DNA from: Apostichopus japonicus
Taxonomy: Eukaryota > Echinodermata > Holothuroidea > Aspidochirotida > Stichopodidae
NCBI RefSeq assembly: GCF_037975245.1
Contig: NC_092577.1
Location: 33,438,398-33,502,397 of the forward strand
Reading direction: 5' to 3'
Length of the DNA: 64,000 nt
In this document: positions 58,736-64,000 of the stretch, piece by piece
Position numbering within the stretch: position 1 is the stretch's first letter
Layout: every line of letters begins with the position of its first letter
Program-made: the position numbers and the translations under genes
Notes under the pieces: model-generated
The model's database searches: none
Told to the model about the DNA's origin: nothing
The model's input: the letters and a program-made list of their open reading frames with translations, nothing else

Positions 58736-61700
58736 ACCCTTTAAACGAACCTAGACTAATTTGTTTTTAAATCCAGGATAATCCATTTTAGTCCTGGGTC
58801 CCTGATCAGCAATGTAGATTGTAAACTTTCTTTTATATATATTCCCTTTAAAATTTGAAATTTAAATGAAGACCATCCATTTTTCCTGGAATTTGAAGGT
58901 ATTATTTTGATTGGAAAAAGGTGATAAGAAATAACGAATCTGAGTAGGCCCACTGCCGTATGAATGAAACGATCATGCAAAACTTTAAGCCAGTAGAAAC
59001 TCAATTTCTTACTGTTATGGTATCCTTTAGCTATCTCCTGAGACTCCTAATGACCACTTTGGGAGTATCTTGTTTCTTGTACAATGAACCGGTCCCAGTT
59101 TGAGCAGTTGATAATGATAAATTTAGGCCATTTTTGTTGATAAATTGATTTTGCTGTAGGGCATGGATCTGAATAGATCTCCAAATTAAACCATGTACAT
59201 GTTTATCAAGTCTGTTAACCAGTGGTGGGTTCATGTACATAACCTGTATACTGTATGCATATATGTACAAAATGCAAGTTGAAGACAATTTTGGACGTGT
59301 TTTATTTTATGTTTGCTTTATTTTGGTTACATATTTATCAGTTTTCTTTATTCACTTTATCTACTTTTTTTTTTTCTTTCTTTAATCACAGAGAAAATGA
59401 AGCACTTCCACTTCAGTTGTAGTTACAGCTCACACATGGAGTGATGAAAGGAGCACATACTGTGAGTTAATTTTTCCATCTCCAGTAGGAATAGTAATGT
59501 ATTGTAAAGGGGGGGGTGGGGGGAGGAGGAGAGTGGGGAAAGGGATGAAGCAAGTGTAAATCATGAGAGATGACAAATAGGATCCTTAGACTTGGGTGAG
59601 CTATCATTTACCTTTGATTAGTACTGTGATTGCCCTTCGAACTTCCTGTATTAAAATGAGAATTTCTGTGATACTATTTAAATTTTTGAAATTTAGTCCA
59701 GTGTTATACCAGTCATCAGTCTTACATCATCCAATTAAAGCTTAAATTTGTATTGTGGGTGGTGATCACAAATTCGGTATTTTGGATGTAGATATTTGTT
59801 GATAAGTATGACATATCTATGGATATGTGTGGATATGTATGGATGTATATATATATATATCTGGATATGAATAATATATGAGTAGATACAGTATGTGGAT
59901 ATTTCTTTCCTTCATCAATTAATTTGGCTAGTAACATATTGGATATGAGGACTGTTTTATTGGGTTTGTTGGGATCCAAGGGTATCCATATAAATGTGTA
60001 CCGTATCATATATTTTGTTCTCTTTCCCACAATCGATTTCGCAATATATATGTCCAGCCGCTCCTAGTGTCATCTAGGACCGCACAAAGCTCTGAGCTCC
60101 CCTGCTGCACTTGTTAATGTTACTAAGGCCAATGTCTGTGTGGATAAGACATGTATACACTTACCTGTACATAAAGTTAACCTCAGTATCTTATCTCTGA
60201 CAAAGTTCTCATTTTCCAAACAACTCACAGGAAACAGAAAGAAACACATCTCAAGCAGTACAAATGGAAAGTGTGTCATTTAATATATATACTGCTAGCA
60301 AAATAATAATTTCTCATTTTTAGTCTATTTCCCAGCAAAATAAAAATGTGATTCATGGCATGATTCATTGTAAAGTTACATTTTATTTGTTAACTTAATT
60401 TACTGTGAATGCGCGGCTATTCATCGTCTAGGCTGATATTGGGAACAAAAAGTGACATATGTCACGAGACATACAGTATGGCGGATATTGTCATATCAAA
60501 ACAGCACCGTTGTATTTGTTACGGAACAGACGTGCAGATGTATTCCAGTATGTTAAATCTATACTAATACTCAGATATCAGGAAATAATTTATCCAGTAA
60601 ACTCATGGCAAAATGAAATTGCATTTAAGTCGATTAATAGTTTTGTTTTACACAGAACACAGTTAATTTGATGATGAGGGACAGAAGCCATAACACCTGC
60701 TACACAAACTTGTTCGACACTAAATTATTCTCTGGACATACAGTACATGCATGTGTACACTGTGTACTGTAAGGTCAGGAATGTCATACTGTACAATGAA
60801 TATCCAATTACCATCCATGGTTGTTTGCAGTGTGCTACTACTGTACATGTCTAAATATGTGACCAGCATACATGAAGGCAGTGCATACTAAAAACATCAT
60901 GGCTGTCCACCTGGGCAAGATATGAATTACCAGGCAATAATTCATTACATGCAGATTAATGGTAATGATCTAATAACGAGGTTTCGTCAAATTTCTTTCT
61001 GAAGGTCGACTCTTTTTTCGCTAGTTTTCATTGGATGATGCAGAGAAGAGGTTTCTAGCTGTGTAATGACTTCTCTTAATGAGATGTGGATGTTTACTAT
61101 TTAAAAGGAAAAAAAAAAAAAAAATTAGATTTTTTTTTTCTAAGGTCATCTTTTTTTGTGATAACTATGTGTACAGTATATAAGGCCTATGAATGTATTC
61201 GTCAGTAAGACTTGCACTATCATGTCTACAAGTAACGTGACAGACATTTGAAATATTTGACACTCAAAAAAGACAGTCTATTGTGGAGACAAGTAAAATT
61301 TATACAGACATGATCCTGCTGTACATAGTTAAGATTAGTTCAGTAAATTCCCAAGGGAATTAGGAAGCCAAAAGAAGCTCATTTTGAAACCCTATCCATG
61401 CAATGATCTTGTACGAACACCGGATTATACCAAGCCTTCTCTATTCGATAAGTGTTCAGAAATTTACAAAGCAGCAGGGGCTTCATTGTAGCACCCATTC
61501 CTGAGACCGCCATCTAACGTCCCCATCCTGTGGATGAGCGTGTACCTCAGCATCTGACCACTTTCTCAAATACTGAGGATGGTGAAGATGTACCAATTCA
61601 TCATCACTGCAGTGCAGAGCTATGGTAGAAAATGTTGTTTAAAAACCATTGAAAGAACAGAACCAATGCTTGTAGAACAGGGTCACATACCCTATATTTT

Positions 61701-62185
61701 AAAGGTGTCCAACTGTTGCCATGTTTACCAGTGCTAGATACTGCAGATCAGACCCTGTGCTCGGTGTTCAGCTCGTTAAAATAAGTTAAATTAATTGACC
61801 AGTGAGGCTGTGCTTTGTATCAGACCCCTCACTTAAGATCAGCGAACAGAGGGTTGGGTCCCTTGGACGTGAAGAAATTACCCCAAAAAATAAAAAGTCA
61901 TGTGTTCTTCAGCTCTACAGCAAATTTCTTTCTCTGAGAGGAAAAAAGAAAGAAAAAAAGTTAAAACACTGCTTATAAATGCAGGTAAGACAGTTGCTGT
62001 ATGTAGGTAAAGTACATAGAAAAGTAATAATTTAGCTGGTATTGCTTCAGAAAATGCCATGCTAAATGAGCAAATCGCTAACTTGCATGATGCAAATGCA
62101 AAGATGCGTGTATCAGGTTTTGAACTGCACACAGTGCACAGGAACCATACTGTTTATATTAGACAAAGTTCAGAGCCTCAAAACG
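58736..62185. other. Non-genic region
   Basis: No supported exon. TA-rich microsatellite-like patches lie near 59840-59870, a G run at 59510-59525 and A/T runs at 61108-61140. Open frames are short. Confidence 0.4.
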
Positions 62186-62189
62186 GGTA

Positions 62190-63275
62190 CGCAAAATTAC
62201 GACACTAAATTACAATATAAATTACAACACTAAATTGCAACACTAAAGTACAACTCTTAATTACAACGCTTAATTAGAACGCTAAAGTACAACACTTAAT
62301 TACAACACTTAATTAGAACACTAAATTACAACACTGAAGTACAACAGTTAATTAGAACACTAAATTACAACACTAAAGTACAACTCTTAATTACAACGCT
62401 TAATTAGAACACTAAAGTACAACACTTAATTACAACACTTAATTAGAACACTAAATTACAACACCCTAATTACATCGCTAAATTACAACACTAAATTACA
62501 ACACTAAATTGCAACACTAAAGTACAACTCTTAATTACAACGCTTAATTAGAACGCTAAAGTACAACACTTAATTACAACACTTAATTAGAACACTAAAT
62601 TACAACACTGAAGTACAACAGTTAATTAGAACACTAAATTACAACACTAAAGTACAACTCTTAATTACAACGCTTAATTAGAACACTAAAGTACAACACT
62701 TAATTACAACACTTAATTAGAACACTAAATTACAACACCCTAATTACATCGCTAAATTACAACACTAAATTACAACACTAAATTGCAACACTATAGTACA
62801 ACTCTTAATTACAACGCTTAATTAGAACACTAAAGTACAACTCTTAATTACAACGCTTAATTAGAACACTAAAGTACAACTCTTAATTACAACACTTAAT
62901 TAGAACACTAAATTACAACTCTTAATTACAACACTTAATTAGAACACTAAATTACAACACTGAAGTACAACAGTTAATTAGAACACTAAAGTACAACACT
63001 TAATTACAACACTTAATTAGAACACTAAATTACAACACTGAAGTACAACAGTTAATTAGAACACTAAATTACAACACTAAATTACCACATTAAATTACAA
63101 CACTACTGTAAATTACAACACTTAATTGCAACAGTAAGTTACAACTCTAATTTACAACGCTAATTTACAACACTTAAATACAACAATTAATTACAACAAT
63201 AACTTAAAACACTAAATCACAACACTAGATTACAACACTAGATTACAACACTAAATTACAACACTAAATTATTCC
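62190..63275. repeat. Short-unit satellite with higher-order structure
   Basis: The basic unit is 11-12 bp (AATTACAACACT, with variants TTAGAACACT, AGTACAACTCT, TTGCAACACT). A higher-order block of about 277 bp marked by CACCCTAATTACATCGCTAA recurs at 62463 and 62740 with nearly the same variant order. The right end (after 63080) decays. It lies about 300 bp upstream of the IRS-like first exon. Confidence 0.95.
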
Positions 63276-63577
63276 CTGTTAGTTCTGTTCATATGTAGCA
63301 ATTAAGTACATGATTGCAAATTGCAAATATATTTATGTAACCAGCATTATCATCGAATCGTCCGAAACTGTCGCAACGAAGAAATGTCAGATGCAAAGAA
63401 AGTTCTTTACTTAAACTGTGTCTTCCTTTGTCTCTTCATTTCTAGATTTCCTTTCCAAAGCTCTCAACTTGTATTCAACCAAGGTGCAATAATAATATTC
63501 CATCCTCTATTACGCACCCTCTATCGAGGGGGGGTCTCCTTCAACACCTTGTCATCTATCCTCAAGGATAAGCCGTC

Positions 63578-63661
63578 ATGCAGCCCGAGATGAACAACCA
63601 CCCTGGCGAGTATGTAGATGTTGGCAATATAGTCAGGTCCGGCTACCTCAAGAAACTCAAG
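63578..63661 (+). CDS. First coding exon of an IRS/Chico-like PH-domain protein (partial)
   Basis: The exon encodes 28 residues, starting MQPEMNNHPGEYVDVGN and ending IVRSGYLKKLK, then a GTGAGA donor at phase 0. GYLKKLK is the first strand of a pleckstrin-homology domain. The same segment opens the PH domain of Drosophila Chico, with a similar short leader in vertebrate IRS proteins (recalled). These proteins dock to insulin/IGF receptors and pass signals to PI3-kinase. A second in-frame Met lies four codons in. The rest of the gene lies beyond the window, so other PH proteins remain possible. An acceptor just upstream is not clear, so this may be the first exon. Confidence 0.6.
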
Positions 63662-63676
63662 GTGAGACACAAAGGG

Positions 63677-64000
63677 TTTGAAGACTCGCGCAAAAAGAAA
63701 CCTCTAATGCCGGTAATCTGACCTAGTTTCGAATGAGGTGTAACAGAAGTCTTAGACACCACCATCGATCCCAGAAAATACACACACAGCTTGCTACCGT
63801 CGGTTATTAGACACTAGTGTACAGTCAGTACATACAGCTACAGTCAATACCCACAACACAGTGTACATAGCAGCGATGGAAATCTCATGTCTAGATAAAA
63901 GATAACAAGGTAGTATATCACGTTTCATTACTGTCTGAATTTTGTAGCGACAAGAAGAAAACTTCACTTGCAAGCAACAGAAAGTTAAACTTTTTCAGAG
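63677..64000 (+). repeat. Dispersed repeat family B, copy 3
   Basis: It begins 15 bases after the IRS-like exon with GACTCGCGCAAAAAGAAACC and runs to the window edge (CAACAGAAAGTTAAACTTTT). It is the same family as 11125-11410 and inverted relative to 58425-58735. The element therefore occupies the 5' end of the intron. Confidence 0.85.

Overview
This is eukaryotic DNA: AT-rich, multi-exon genes with GT-AG introns, tRNA-derived SINEs, minisatellites and fold-back elements, and no bacterial gene layout. The proteins are ordinary metazoan families, and the gene structures and repeat style fit a marine invertebrate deuterostome. An echinoderm, perhaps a sea cucumber or sea urchin, is my guess, but the sequence does not prove it. 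I assembled three complete coding regions by hand from splice sites and reading phase, plus the first coding exon of a fourth. Layout: (1) 1-3.9 kb is repeats only. (2) 3.9-9.7 kb, minus strand, is an FBXO16-like F-box gene (seven coding exons, 370 codons in the best model). (3) 12.1-25.1 kb, plus strand, head to head with it, is a Staufen orthologue (twelve coding exons, 825 codons, five dsRNA-binding domains, a split second domain and a Staufen-swapping motif). (4) 25.1-30.8 kb is the Staufen 3' side and tandem repeats. (5) 30.8-39.7 kb, minus strand and convergent with Staufen, is ADHFE1 (hydroxyacid-oxoacid transhydrogenase; fourteen coding exons, 473 codons). (6) 39.7-63.5 kb has no gene I can support and many repeats. 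(7) 63.6 kb, plus strand, is the first coding exon of a PH-domain protein resembling insulin receptor substrate (Chico/IRS). The genes do not form a pathway: F-box ubiquitin adaptor, mRNA localisation/decay factor, mitochondrial metabolism and insulin-type signalling. The most unusual signal is the way tandem arrays are anchored on splice sites. In Staufen, one acceptor with the start of its exon is copied four times, one donor with the end of its exon is copied about twelve times, and a third donor opens straight into a 1.7-kb array. In ADHFE1, a SINE is flanked by a 37-bp duplication of an exon end with its donor, and another array runs up to a donor. The Staufen arrays and a dispersed repeat are also full of AGGTCA nuclear-receptor half-sites, including perfect DR1 sites. 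An 84-bp-arm hairpin lies just upstream of Staufen, and further fold-backs lie in its introns.
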